From Elgaria multicarinata webbii (lineage: Eukaryota; Chordata; Lepidosauria; Squamata; Anguidae), in the NCBI RefSeq assembly GCF_023053635.1, contig NC_086178.1:91806226-91870225 (forward strand): 64,000 nt of DNA, in the 5' to 3' direction. The first letter of the stretch is position 1. Each line of letters begins with the position of its first letter. A program made the translations under genes and the position numbers. Under the pieces are notes generated by a model that searched no databases, had not been told where the DNA came from, and saw only the letters and a program-made list of their open reading frames with translations. Shown one piece after another: positions 53,046-64,000 of this stretch.

Positions 53046-54886
53046 ATCTATGTCATGAGTAAGTTTGTTAGGCTGCAGCTGTGTGAACCTCCTCCCACTC
53101 ACCATCCTACCTGCTCTAGGGCAGTTTGAATGGTTTACATTCTCAGCAGGCAAGGGAGGAGGATTGGCGGGGGGTGGGGGAGAACCAGGGAAGCACCAGG
53201 CAAGAGGCACTCTGGGGGCACCATCTTCCACTGCAGTTGTTCACATAAGAAGGCAATGTCTGGTTTTCCCAGGCGCAACCTGGCAGCACAATTTACATGC
53301 TTGTTGTGCACATAAAATGGGATAATTCCATATATCTCACTCTGAACTCTTGAGGAAATAGGGTACATATGTAATAATTTAAACAAAAATAAAATTTAGG
53401 CTTAGCTAGGTTAAAACCAGCACTTACCCCAACTAATAAGACAAAAGAGAGAGAGAAAGAGGGAGGGAGGGGGGAAATGTTGGCATAGTCGGGAGTGTGA
53501 TGCTTTGTCTTTGTAGAAATTAGGCATGAAGAGGTGTATAACCCTGTGTACTTCCAACCCGTAATCTGTGACGTAAGATGGTTTAAGTGATGGCTATGGA
53601 CAGCTGCTCATTGGGAGGGATTGGTTACTTGGTCAGGCTAACACCAACAACAAACCAGGATGTGTGCTTCAGATAAGGAACTACCAGAGGGTGTATGTTT
53701 CTCTTGTGAAAGGTGGAGATTGCGTTTCTCCTGTGAATAATTTGAGGGATGCAACACAAGCAAGCATTTGTGCAAACTTTCTAAGGAGAGGCAACCTGTA
53801 GGGTTAGAGGTGGACCACCCTTTGCTAAAGCTGCCAATTAGCTTACTAATTAACTCCCACTAGGATGGTGAGTTCAGTAATGTGGGCAAATGATCTACTG
53901 GGAGCTGGCCTAGGGGTAGCTGCTGATTTCACCCTGTTCACCACTCTGCTACCCAGAATAAACATTTTTGAGTTATTCTTCTCGCTCCGTTTGAATATAT
54001 CACTAAATGTGCACTTATTCCATTTTGTCCTCCCAGTAATCCTGTGACTTGCTCAGGGCTACTTCTTAGCTAAGAAAACACTTAACTTGATTCTCCCTGT
54101 GCAAATACAAGGCTCTGCTATAATATACACACACACATGAAAATGGAACTTTTCCTAGATGACGAGTTTAAATGCTGTGCCATGAGCTTTACAGAAGTTT
54201 TAAAATGAGAATTTAGATGGTCACATGAAATTCTGAAGTGACTTAAAAATAACCTGTAATTGTGGCTATATTAATAATGCGGTATTATATTTGTGGTTTT
54301 TCACCTAGTAGCTTTGAGTTTCTGGGTCCTCTTCTGAGTTGGCCTTGCATGGGCTTCCACTCCTTTTTGATACTTAGAAACTGCCTTGTTCTAAGTGATA
54401 AAAGATAAAAGATCGAAGCCTTGTCACGGAAAAGTGGCCTTGATGTTGTCATGGAGGTCTAACTACTGCAGTGTCTGCTTGTGATGTCTTATCAAGGGAC
54501 CTACATTTTAGCTTGTCACAGGGGGCCCTCTTGGGAAAGGATCATGTTGCTGCAAAGTAAATAGAAACTCTGTTCTATGCCCACTGTGGGATGACTAGCC
54601 TGAAAGACTGAAATTTGTCTTTAAGCCCTTCAGAGTGCTGCTTGCTTAACATCGTGTGTGTAATTTAAGTCACTTGTCTGCAAGAACATGAGAGAAATGT
54701 TGGCTTCATATACGTTGTGTACTGCTGAATTCCCCCAGGGTGAGTCTAACGAATGGGTAGTGTGTGCACAAATGCTCTAAAGAATCTCCTCTAAGACGGC
54801 AAAGGATAGCACAAAGATACCCAAAAATGGGTATACCCAAAAGTGCCCCAAAATGAGGAAATGCCACATACTTTTTCCTTCTTAGA
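53046..54886. other. No exon or recognised repeat
   Basis: About 1.8 kb of unassigned intron. Purine-rich tract AGAGAGAGAAAGAGGGAGGG lies at 53,447. Confidence 0.35.
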
Positions 54887-54980
54887 ATCATAGAATAGCA
54901 GAGTTGGAGGGGACCTATAAGGCCATCGAGTCCAACCCCCTGCTCAATGCAGGAATCCACCCTAAAGCATACCTGACAGA
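54887..54980 (+). repeat. CR1 LINE 3'UTR fragment
   Basis: AGAATCATAGAATAGCAGAG, TTGGAGGGGACCTATAAGGC, CATCGAGTCCAACCCCCTGC and AATGCAGGAATCCACCC are the familiar amniote CR1 3'UTR. The copy is short and truncated at both ends. Confidence 0.8.
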
Positions 54981-57639
54981 TGTTTGATAGCCACAAACAT
55001 TGTCTTAATTTGGTGCTGCGACATGTGTACCACGACTAAAGAGCACTTTTTCGCCATTCAAACTCATAAGCCATTAATCAATTGGCCAATCCATTTAAGG
55101 TTTAAAAATGATTTTAGAAGTCATTGTCAGCAATAGCATCCATAAAAAATAATCCTGGCCTAAAATAAATTCGACAACAGCAACAAAATGTTTAGATCAT
55201 ACTTGCATGCAGTGAAATTGTTCACATGTAGAATTTTGGACAGCCGTCAGTACTGGAGATGTAAATGCACCACAAGGCAACAAGGTATATCTGCTTTGGC
55301 TTTGCCCTTGAATTACAACCTTGTGGCATAATAATTCATTCTTCATTTAGCCTGGTTCTGTAAACCTGTATCATGAGTTTCTCTTTCAGTGCACTTATTT
55401 CGGGCTATGTTCCCACAATCTAGGGCCTCCGAAACTATGATGAAGAGCAATCCTACTGGTTTGGGCAGAGAGATCTGAAGGCAAAGGAACCACCTTTTCT
55501 TTTTGGGCGCGTACCAGCAGGGCCAAAAGGAGAGAAGAATGATGTTTTCACCTTTGCCAGTTTATTTATGTACTAGACAGATTTTGCCTATTTTTGCTTT
55601 GTTCTCGCCTTTGAAAAACCAATTCATGCTGGTTTTGTGTGAGACCAATTAAGCTATTTTTTGTTTTGTTTCTCCCATTGCTCCACCCAGTTCATTTGCA
55701 TACCAGATCGATTTTAGGTCATTTGGGGTGGGTTCGGTTTTGTGTACCATACCAATTTATGCTAGTGTTCATTTACCCGTAACGTTGTCTTCTGAAAAGT
55801 ATTACATTATATTTATTTATTTTTAAAATATTTTAAGTTTCATAAGTATTAAAAAAAAATCACATCAATGGATCCCATGTAAAGTTGTTCAAGTCGTAAG
55901 GGAAATGGCCAAATGTATTTTCGTTCAATCATTCTCAGACTACTAGCACCTGTGGTGACATGGGTTTACACTAGCATTGGCAGATAACACCGTTTAACCT
56001 CAAATGTTGCTATATAACTTTTCTACAGGTCATTGCTTAGGTGATGGGTACTGGAGAGAGATCTGTGTTCTACTTTGGTATTGGTCAGAGCCACGACTCT
56101 TCCAACAGCTGTGAAAGTATCTCTCTGTATAGATCTGTGCAAAAACAAAACAAAAAATGTAAAAACAATAACGTTATTTCCAGTAATTTTGTAAATAAGA
56201 GGGTTTAGGGTCTGGATTTCAACATTCAGGGCAACTTTTGGTCTGGCAGGTATCCCCTTAGTCTTTTTTCTCTATATATACACAAATGACATATTGGATC
56301 CGTTTTCATTAGTATTTATGTACTAGCTGTAACGGAATGCAGCACTCCTCGCCTGACTGTTAATGACCCCCTCAATGCAATAGCCAAGACCACTTAGGAG
56401 TCGCAGCTGAAGGGTTTTACTGCCAGCCTCTCTATCTAATTCTGCCTTAGTCTGTCTTGGGCCTTTAGAGAGCGATATAAGAGATGAGTATATTATGATT
56501 TCCACCCTGAAGAAATATACAAGCCCGTTCGTAGGCTCAAAGATGGGGATGGAAGGCTCTGCTTGCACAGTTAAATACAAACAGAGGGAGAGAGACAAAA
56601 TCATGGGGGAGAAACTTCTAGTTCTTTCGTTAGACCTGTATGCCCCATCTCTCCAGCGGCATGATACATTTGGCATTATATATAGATTTCATATCCAACT
56701 GGGTGTAGTTAGGTACGTGTCTCTTGTGGAAATGTGGATATTTGGGGAGCAGTTTGGCCCTTCGAGTAAACTGGGATGGCTTGTTAGGCATTGTGAAGAG
56801 AAATGTTGGCTCCTGATATGGCAGCTGGTTGGGATGGGGGTGGGGTGGGGGGCAGAGAAGAACAGACCTTCAAGCCTTCTGAAGAACAAAAATCTTTGGC
56901 CAGAACCTTTGCAGGCAGGGAGTTGCGCACATAGGAGGGGGAAACCAACCACCTCCCATTCTGCCTATTTAAACCCCAGGGCCTCCTACCGCTTCATTCT
57001 GAGCAATGGGTTATGGAAGAAAGCCACTTGGCTGTTCCTCAGTGCTCGTCTGCCTCTCTTTCACTCCCCTGTGTAACTATTCATGTCATTACTCTCCATT
57101 TGCCCTGCTTTGCAGGAGCCCACAAAAACTACAGTACTGTGTGCCTGGCAGAACTTTTAAATGGAGAAAGATGTTAGAACTGGGCTTTTAGTCAAAAGCC
57201 CTCTCTCTGGTTCGTCTTTCCTCTCCCCAGCCCAAAGGAACAGGAAAATAGAAATCTGCTCTAGTTCAGAAGAGGCTAGCCTTGCTCACTTGGACACGGA
57301 CCCTTTCTTTCTTTCTCTCTGTTGTCTCTGAAACCACTCCAGGCAACCAACACTCAACGTTCTCATCCTGGCAAGATCCAAGCTGCCATTTGAGAACCAT
57401 TGTACCAAGGAACACGCTGCTCCATTCCAGAAAACTCTTCCTGTAAGTGGCATGAAAGGGGCAAAGGGGCATCATGATCTAGAGAGGTAAATATGGCCAG
57501 TGCCGGGGGGGGGGGGATTTCAATCAAGTTCACATTTTGATACTGACTTACCAAATTCTCCCTTCATGAATCAATATGAATATAATTATCCCTCATGGTT
57601 TATTAAGCCAGAATGTTTGCCGTAAGGTCTCACATGAGT
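54981..57639. other. No exon or recognised repeat
   Basis: About 2.7 kb. A 193-codon plus-strand frame (56,495-57,076) is treated as chance: no acceptor/donor pair and no recognisable domain. A G-run lies at 57,505-57,515. Low repeat density makes this a candidate for conserved non-coding DNA. Confidence 0.35.
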
Positions 57640-57884
57640 ATTTTATTTTTATTAATATGTTACATTTGTATTTTGCTTTTTTCCCTCTTGGAAGGAATTC
57701 AAGGTAGCTTACGTGATCCTCCTCCTCTCCATTTTATTTTTACAACAACCCCCTGAGGTAGGTTAGGCTGAGTGTCAGTGATGAGCCCAAAGTCACCCAC
57801 TGAGCTTTATGGCAAAGTGGGGACTAGAACCCAGATCTCCTGAGTCCCAGTCCAACACTCTAACCACTACACCACACTGGCACC
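57640..57884 (-). repeat. T-type tRNA-derived SINE, reverse orientation
   Basis: ATTTTATTTTTATTAATATG, CTTTTTTCCCTCTTGGAAGG, TTTATTTTTACAACAACCCC, CTGAGGTAGGTTAGGCTGAG and the head CTAACCACTACACCACACTG. Full length apart from tail decay. Confidence 0.8.
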
Positions 57885-58615
57885 ATATGACCAGAATTGT
57901 TTTAAAATGCACCAAGACTATATCTTTAAGCACTCTTACTAGGAGCTTCCTTCTAAATAAACCCGCTGAGGATTGTGCCATTGGTTTGTGCCATTAACTT
58001 CTTTGTAATGTGTAAAGTATTTGGAGATGCCTTGAAGCCACATATTTTGATGTTTGTTCTCTACCTGTAGAAAGGTAACAGTGTGCAGTCATGACTCAAG
58101 CTGAGGGGAAGGCATTCTGCTCAAAACTGGAGCTGAAGGCATTCAAATAATGTAGTGGAAGTAATATTGTAGGAAAGAAATTGCTCAACTAATGGGAACA
58201 TATTTTACTACTAAATATTGCCATTTGCATCATGTGAGTGAGGTGGAAAGAATCATCCATACTTGGAAACTTTGCAACATGCATTTCTTAGACCCATTTA
58301 TAGGTAAAAGATCAATGGTACGTTATTGCTTTATGTTGGGTTATTGTAAAAGTAAGCATAAATATCGATGGATGTGCTGCGGGCCCTGCCATTTCTGAAG
58401 AAATGTGCAATCAAAATATTGCCAATACTAAGTACAGTTTTCTTTGTCAATATTAACTGAAGGGAAACTCGAAAAATATGCTGAGAAAGTTATTAGGTTG
58501 CTTATAATTTACTATAGTAAATAACCACACTGTTGCTTATGTAGTTCCAGCCACTAGGATGAATTAGACTGAAAGCTGCACATCATACCTTGAAAACAAA
58601 CGGAAGAAAAACCTC
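57885..58615. other. No exon; R-like half near 57,940
   Basis: AGGAGCTTCCTTCTAAATAA and GAGGATTGTGCCATT (57,940-57,985) resemble a decayed R arm. The rest is unassigned. Confidence 0.35.
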
Positions 58616-58623
58616 CATTCCCA

Positions 58624-58819
58624 CAGTGGAGGCTGGTGGCTCTGATGTCCTTGGGGCAGTGAATCTGCTCCTGGTTTCAATCATAATCAATGTCTTCAGT
58701 TCTGACTGATTCTAAAGAACTCACACCTTGAATAGCTCCTTTAGAGTTCTGACTGGTTCTGACAGAAACCTGGAGCATATTCACTGCCACCTTGGCATTG
58801 GAGCCACCAGCGTCCACTG
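58624..58819. mobile_element. hAT MITE, CAGTGGAGGCTGG family
   Basis: CAGTGGAGGCTGGTGGCTC and GAGCCACCAGCGTCCACTG are the inverted ends. The flanks CATTCCCA (58,616-58,623) and CATTCACA (58,820-58,827) agree at seven of eight bases. The interior AATAGCTCCTTTAGAGTTCT and its relatives match 33,163 and 10,565. It is 196 bp with no coding frame. Confidence 0.9.
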
Positions 58820-58842
58820 CATTCACAAACGCACTGTGACTA

Positions 58843-59874
58843 GGGGCATGTCTACACCATGCTTTATCCCGGGGATTGCCCCGGAAACATCCCTGTACGT
58901 CCACATGATGCACAGAGGATCCCGGGGGCGGGGAAGGAAGATCCCTCCATTTCCCTGGGATTACCAGGACAGTTTTTAGCCTGACTTTTCCCGCGGTCTC
59001 GGGATCGTCCAGAGACCGCGGGAGGTGTGGGCAGCTGTCCCAGTTTCATCCCGGCTCCTCACGAGTAAACGCAGAGAATGGAGCTCTTCAGGTGCTCCAT
59101 GCCCATTGGAGATGGGGGAGGAGTGGGATAATTTTTTAAAAAAACTAACCTTTTTGTTGGTGTGCTTTTTTAAAAAAGTTTTTTTAATTGTTATTTCCAA
59201 ACATAAAAAACAGACAAGTAAACAAACATCACAAAAAGAACACATATACATTTAAAATGGGCTTCTGGTTTTCTCCACAGCAAAAATAAGTAACAATAAG
59301 TTCTTTTACTCCTTAATCACAAAAGAAACAAAAAAAAGAGAAATTCCCCTTTTTTTCCAATTAATACTTTTATTTATTTTCCACAAAAAACAGACACATA
59401 AGGAAGGTACAAAAAACAAAAAAGAAACACTACAAACTATACAAACTACTACACCACACATTCATCTAGTAATAAACACAATACATAAGGCTATATTTCA
59501 TTTAAAGCGATCTTCATGTCAGACGGCAAACATCCGTTGTTTCTATATTACCAGGTACGAATTTCATAACAACAAGCTAATGTATATATATATCAAAGGC
59601 AAAGGTACAGATTATATATAAAACCCACAAACAAATAAATCATCCTTTTCCTTTTTGATGTCTTAAAATGTTCTTCTTATTCATTGAATCCACAGACAAA
59701 CAAGTCATTTTTTTCTAGATCCTGCAAAAAGTCTATAAGAGGCTCATCTTCAATTAAAAAACAAAACAAAATGTCGGGCGCAAGGTCCTCCTTTCCCCCA
59801 GGATGCCACACGCTGCATGTGGACTGAGGGAGAGGATCTCACGATCAGCATATCGCGGAGGTGTAGACATGCCC
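58843..59874. mobile_element. MITE, GGGCATG family, copy 4, with internal insertion
   Basis: GGGGCATGTCTACACCATGC and GGTGTAGACATGCCC are inverted ends flanked by TA (58,841-58,842, 59,875-59,876). The body order follows copies 1-3 up to TTTTTGTTGGTGTGC at 59,165 and resumes at AAAACAAAATGTCGGGCGC near 59,762. About 590 bp of AT-rich foreign sequence lies between. Without it the element would be about 440 bp. Confidence 0.75.
59165..59755 (-). repeat. AT-rich insertion inside MITE copy 4, LINE-like
   Basis: It begins with TTTAAAAAAGTTTTTTTAAT and has two similar sub-blocks, AACATAAAAAACAGACAAGT and CCACAAAAAACAGACACAT, about 190 bp apart. The T-rich start and A/C-rich body suggest a LINE tail read on the minus strand, possibly duplicated or inserted twice. 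The family is not recognised. Confidence 0.45.
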
Positions 59875-61439
59875 TAGGTTTTGCACTTGCAAAGGGCATA
59901 CACATTGGATTTCAAGTCTCCCAAAGCCTTGGCCAGCGCAGGTTTGCATTGGACAGTGCTGGGGACACGTGGGCAGTCAGGGGCCCTGGATCTTGGAGGG
60001 AAATGCACTGGCCTAGGCAGGACTGGGGATCATGGGAGTTGTAGTCCAGCACATCTGGATAGCACCAGGTTGGGGAAGGCTGATCTGAGGAACTATATGG
60101 GCAAGGCTGGAATCTGCTGATTGGGCAACCCTTCTCACTGCAGTCCATCCTTGTCACAGTGGGCAGAGAAACCAATTGCTGACAATTGCTGACAATTTCT
60201 TCGGGAACATCTGATAGCAGGTAACGTTCCACTGTTGTAAAAAGTACATCACCTGCTTGTTTGGTGACTCTCTTTCTCTTTCTCTCTCTTGTTCTCGCCT
60301 TTGCTAATCTCTGCCTGAAACTTCGTAAACTGTACGGAGATTTGTTTTTGTTCAAGTACGTTGTGGTCATCCGCAGTATATGGTGATAGGGTGCAGTAAG
60401 TGAGTGGATGCCCCTGGCTAGGTCCTCAGCAGCCATGTTAGGGCATCTTTAACGTTTTGTTACTCTAAGGCTCTGTTTCCTACGAAGCTTTGCAAACAGG
60501 CTGGGGATTGAAATAATTGTTCCTTTCTGTTGTCTCACTGAAGTAGAATTATTTATGCTTCCCTATGGAACACTTGCACAGAAGCGTTCAATCAGAAATA
60601 TTCTTTACTCAAATCAAGTTAGTGTTTTGAATATAAAAGGAACACACAATATCTGGGCTAGAACATAATTCAAAAGGAGGCAAATTCAAATTCTCCAGCA
60701 GGAGGAAAAATATATTAAGTCAAGTGTCAGCATAAGAGACAGAATTCATACATCCCTTTATTTATTTATTTATTTATTTGAAAAAGCAAGTCTCAAAAAG
60801 ACCCCCAAATCTTAACAAAACCCAGAATTCAGAAAGAATCTCAGCAGCCTGATCTTTATCTGCCTTCTCAAAGTTAGTCTACAAACAGCTGTCTTTCCTC
60901 CAGGGATCCTTATATACAAAATAATCTTTTTAAAAATGAAGTCTAGCAGGGATTCTAACACACACATGTAATGCCTGTGTTTTAGAGGAGAGTGGGGGGG
61001 GCATTGGAGTGGAGGGAGGAGAGAGCAAAAGGTCGATTGAGGAGAGGATTTGAGCAGGAAGAGGAAGCTGGAAGGAGAGGAGGCAGAAGGAGTGTGTTGA
61101 AGGGGAAAAGGGAAGAAAGGAAAGAGGAATCAGCAGCAGCGTCATGAGAAGGAGACAGTCTGCAGTTTAATGAAGAGTGCACTTCCATACAGAGAGACAG
61201 GCAACCCATGGCTAAAGAGGACCAGTAAACCTAATACTGCTCTTTAACCCTTAACTGAGGGTTAAAAAGGGAGTTGAATATAGTTGATTCATAGTTATGT
61301 TAACTGTTCCCCCCCCCCCCCATTTTATTAATCTTTAAACTTTCTTAAGCAAAGTAAATTCTGTTAAATATTTATTTGGTTTTGTCTCTGGAGTGATTGT
61401 AATCTGCTCCTCCTTATCCTGGTCATAGCAACCCAAAAC

Positions 61440-61442
<3 letters not shown>
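59875..61442. other. P-type half near 60,020; otherwise unassigned
   Basis: GGATCATGGGAGTTGTAGTC and CATCTGGATAGCACCAGGTT (60,027-60,080) are a P right arm. (TTTA)n lies at 60,757-60,779 and a C-run at 61,309-61,321. The minus-strand frame at 59,912-60,436 overlaps the P arm and is rejected. Confidence 0.45.

Positions 61443-61491
<49 letters not shown>
61443..61491. repeat. (CA)n microsatellite, about 24 units
   Basis: The longest perfect dinucleotide run in the window, so likely to vary in length between individuals. Confidence 0.95.
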
Positions 61492-61492
<1 letters not shown>

Positions 61493-62969
61493 CCAGTAGA
61501 TTATTGCTGAAGGAAAGAAGTAACACTTTGCAACAATCCAACACATCTGAAGTCTAGTCCTACACATCTGAAGGGCACCTCATTGGAGACAGCTGTTTTG
61601 GTGCATCTGGGGAAATATGTAAGCTTAAGTGGCCAATTGGCATAAAATGATGATCAGAAAGTCTCTTGTACATATGTCATACAACTTTAATTGAAAGAAC
61701 TCGGGCCATTAACCTGATTCAGCTTAACAAGGTGTGCGATAAAAATTTACCTCTGTATCCTATTCCTCATATAGTTCAAACAAGGATGCAATCTATGTTT
61801 CAATACAAGAGATTAGAAATTTCCCCTCCACTCCTTCACGCGCTCGTCATAAAATCCAAACATTTCCCCTAGATTTATTGATTTATCCTTTATTCTGTTC
61901 CAATAATTTGAGCAAATCATTATTCTTTCCCAGTTTCTTTATCTAATTCATCCTATCTACTCACAAGTGCTCTCTGCGTTTTAATCACAACTATGGCACT
62001 TAACCTCTATAGAATTGAATATGCTTTCAACTGTTATCATCGTCGTCTTCCTTAGCTTGCTTGAATTTCAACTTTTTAATCAGGTTAGTGGTTCTGGTCT
62101 TCCAGGTTCAAACACAAAGGGCTGAAACCAGGATTTGCCTTCTCTACTTGGAAGGTGCCTTTCTCTGATTTTTGAGGGCACCCTCCCTCTGGATCACAGC
62201 TCCCCCCATTCATTAAGGCCACCTGACCCTCTGTGTAAAATTTTCAGGGAGAAAGTGAAGTTGTCATGGGAAGGAGTGGGTGGGGAAAGTGGATTCAGCT
62301 GAAAATGCCTTTTTAATTCCACTAAAGATAGCAAACATGATTGGAGAGGTCATACTCAGCCCCCCCTTTTAATTATAAGAATGATTTAGAATGTTCATGG
62401 TATGTGTGCCAAGATAGGAATTTCTTTCTCATGCAGTGTACTTGATGTCCTTGCCATCATATAAAATGGAGCATATCAGATTCTTTTAAATTGCAACCTT
62501 ATCATCTGGTTCAGATGACATGTTAATAGCTGTACGCTACAACTCTTGAGAAACTTTGAAGAATTTCTTTAAAAGGCGTTTCAAGATGTGAGTTCTAAAA
62601 GAAAGAATGCTAAAATTTTAGCATGTGGCATATAGCCATGGGTTTGCTGGATGGGCGGAGTAAGGAGCCGGTAAATCTTGAGAGTGTATATCTGCACCTC
62701 AAGTCGGTGTTCTAAAACTGAGATTTTTGGCTACGTTAAAAATTTATGCTAAGATTTTGTTCTAGTTTTCCCCTCCTTAGTCAGGGGGGAAATCAAAATG
62801 AATTTGGGCCAAAATTTGCAGTGGGAAGGGAAGCTTTTAAGAAAATAGAACAGAATAATTCCAAGAGTTCTGTGGTGTATTTTGCAGTGGGGCAGTTTGA
62901 ACGTTCACTACCAGTGATGCAGTTAGTAGTTTTACGTGGTTTCAGGTCCCCTCCACTTTAGATGATAAC
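61492..62969. other. No exon; short P-like piece near 61,545
   Basis: CAACACATCTGAAGTCTAGT and a repeat of CACATCTGAAGGGCACC (61,540-61,582) recall a P arm. The rest, including the frame at 62,746-62,961, is unassigned. Confidence 0.35.
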
Positions 62970-63118
62970 CATGGAGGGATGGTGAATCCTCTCCGGATTT
63001 CTGTCAGAACTCTAAAGGAATCAGTCAGGACTTTAGAATCAGTCAGGACTTTAGAGTTCTGGCTGAAATCCGGAGCGGATTCACCACCCCACTGACATCA
63101 GAGCCACCAACCTCCCCC
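62970..63118. mobile_element. hAT MITE, CAGTGGAGGCTGG family, diverged
   Basis: CATGGAGGGATGGTGAATCC at the left and GAGCCACCAACCTCCCCC at the right correspond to the family ends. The interior has TTTCTGTCAGAACTCTAAAG and its mirror CTTTAGAGTTCTGGCTGAAA. An internal duplication (TCAGTCAGGACTTTAGA twice, 63,024-63,057) is private to this copy. Confidence 0.75.
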
Positions 63119-63285
63119 AAATTATAACTTGTATTACTTCACTCACTGCAAAATGTGGTAAGCCAACCCTACTGTTTTTCAGGGCCCTTGTGCTCATTAT
63201 GTTAAGTTCTGCCCCCTAAGTCCTGCCCTTATGGCACTACTGTTCACCTCTGGCAGTGCCTCTGGAATAGGAGCAGAAATTGTAG

Positions 63286-63286
<1 letters not shown>

Positions 63287-63322
<36 letters not shown>
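63287..63322. repeat. (CA)n microsatellite
   Basis: About 17 perfect units. Confidence 0.9.
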
Positions 63323-63328
<6 letters not shown>

Positions 63329-64000
63329 AAAATAGGCATAAGAAACTCCCAAGCTGCAAAACATTAGGTAAGTTTGGAAAGAATTATGCTCCTGTTGCAC
63401 TTGATGTCATTTTGGGTGTGTGTGTGTGCGCGCTGGGGAGTTACATTTCATAGAGACCTATTTAGTAAGAAACAGTTTGTCCACATCAACCACTGGATAA
63501 GAAATGTATTCTTTTCCCTTTTGTCAGAAATATGTTTTCTTTGCATTTTAATCATCATACTCATTTATACTGTTTGTTTTTTTAAAAAAATGCTTGTTAC
63601 TTAATCCAAGCCTTCAGGATGGGGCAAGCTAAAAATATAAAATACAGAAAAGGCTTATTGCTGTGCTACTGCTGAGAACGGAAACATAACAAGAAGCAGA
63701 ATCTTGTTCGTCTGTGACTTCTTCCTTAGAGGATCTTCCTATTGCTGTTGCAAAGTAAACAATGGTTCTTAAGAGAGATCTGATCCAGTTAATCATGCGC
63801 TGTTAAATATTATACTAAACATAGCCCTTGGGCCACACAAGAGCTGGATTAAAACATTGTGAGGGGTGTTGGGGGGGGGGCGGGCAAATACCCCTCCTCC
63901 ACTTGTGATTTTCTGCACTCCTCTCTTATGCCAGGAGTGTGTAATATCATAAGAGAGTGGTGTAGAAACTCACAAGTATCTGAGGCATTAAGTCTGTGTG
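63323..64000. other. No exon; G-run at 63,871-63,880
   Basis: An interrupted (TG)n lies at 63,414-63,430. The G-rich word GGTGTTGGGGGGGGGGCGGG at about 63,865 could form a quadruplex. Nothing else recognised to the window end. Confidence 0.35.

Larger units (their letters stand above)
24230..64000 (+). other. First intron of the signal-peptide gene (3' end outside window)
   Basis: Nothing after the donor at 24,230 looks like a second exon. No frame combines an acceptor with a polypyrimidine tract, a donor and recognisable protein sequence. The stretch is filled with interspersed repeats and apparently unique DNA. The reading as one intron of at least 39.8 kb is inference from the donor and the lack of another gene. 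A small exon of under 100 bp could be missed by eye. Confidence 0.5.

Noticed and set aside
56325-56720. Segment beginning TGTAACGGAATGCAGC that looked like a possible repeat terminus of an LTR-type element
   Set aside because: No second terminal repeat, target duplication or internal region was found, so no element is called.
56495-57076. 193-codon plus-strand frame
   Set aside because: No acceptor or donor in place and no motif. The residues do not resemble a structured protein.
59912-60436. 174-codon minus-strand frame
   Set aside because: Runs through a P-type repeat arm and shows no domain.
61364-61567. Open frames encoding alternating Val/Cys across (CA)n runs here and near 25,371, 47,640 and 63,290
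   Set aside because: Dinucleotide repeats stay open in several frames by chance.
1-64000. CRISPR arrays, bacterial operons, rho-independent terminators
   Set aside because: The window is vertebrate nuclear DNA. The hairpins present are foldback transposons and there are no spaced direct repeats of CRISPR type.

Overview
The window looks like nuclear DNA of a squamate reptile, most likely a lizard. Sequence is mostly non-coding, AT-leaning and CpG-poor. The repeat content is squamate in style: a Sauria-type SINE with its own target-site duplication, two other tRNA-derived SINE families, L2/CR1-like LINE 3' ends, a CR1 3'UTR fragment, and a large set of palindromic, non-autonomous DNA transposons (MITEs). 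There are no operons, prokaryotic genes, CRISPR arrays or viral genes. I recognised no virus-like element.

Layout. Positions 1 to about 23,300 are repeat-rich and I see no convincing gene. A GC- and CpG-rich island spans about 23,400-24,960. It holds the only gene part I can support: the first coding exon (ATG 24139, splice donor after 24229) of a plus-strand gene for a secreted or membrane protein. The exon encodes a 30-residue signal peptide and ends in phase 1. Two upstream ORFs, a GGA-repeat tract, a GC box and a 29-bp pyrimidine/purine alternation lie in or just before its leader. I cannot name the gene. From 24,230 to 64,000 the sequence is best read as the first intron (at least 39.8 kb), because I see no further exon.

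Repeats make up most of the content. At least three MITE families have 8-bp target duplications and so belong to the hAT superfamily: one with ends TAGGGTGACC (three copies, near-perfect foldbacks), one with ends CAGTGGAGGCTGG (four copies), and a Charlie-like copy with ends CAGGAGTCCCC. A fourth family, with ends GGGCATGTCTAG and TA or TNA duplications, has four copies in one orientation and carries a YY1-like motif. Very short (about 80-130 bp) self-complementary repeats, here called P, Q and R, recur roughly 40 times. Nested insertions give relative ages: an L2 tail with a 13-bp duplication sits inside a hAT element, a SINE splits a P repeat, and an AT-rich block sits inside a GGGCATG-family copy.

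I found no undescribed multi-gene system. The observations most worth a second look are the density of foldback DNA in one intron, the unidentified signal-peptide exon with its structured leader, a perfect 19-bp-stem hairpin at 38,711-38,752, a CpG-rich unclassified block at 20,080-20,660, and a CTCF-core match at 534-547.
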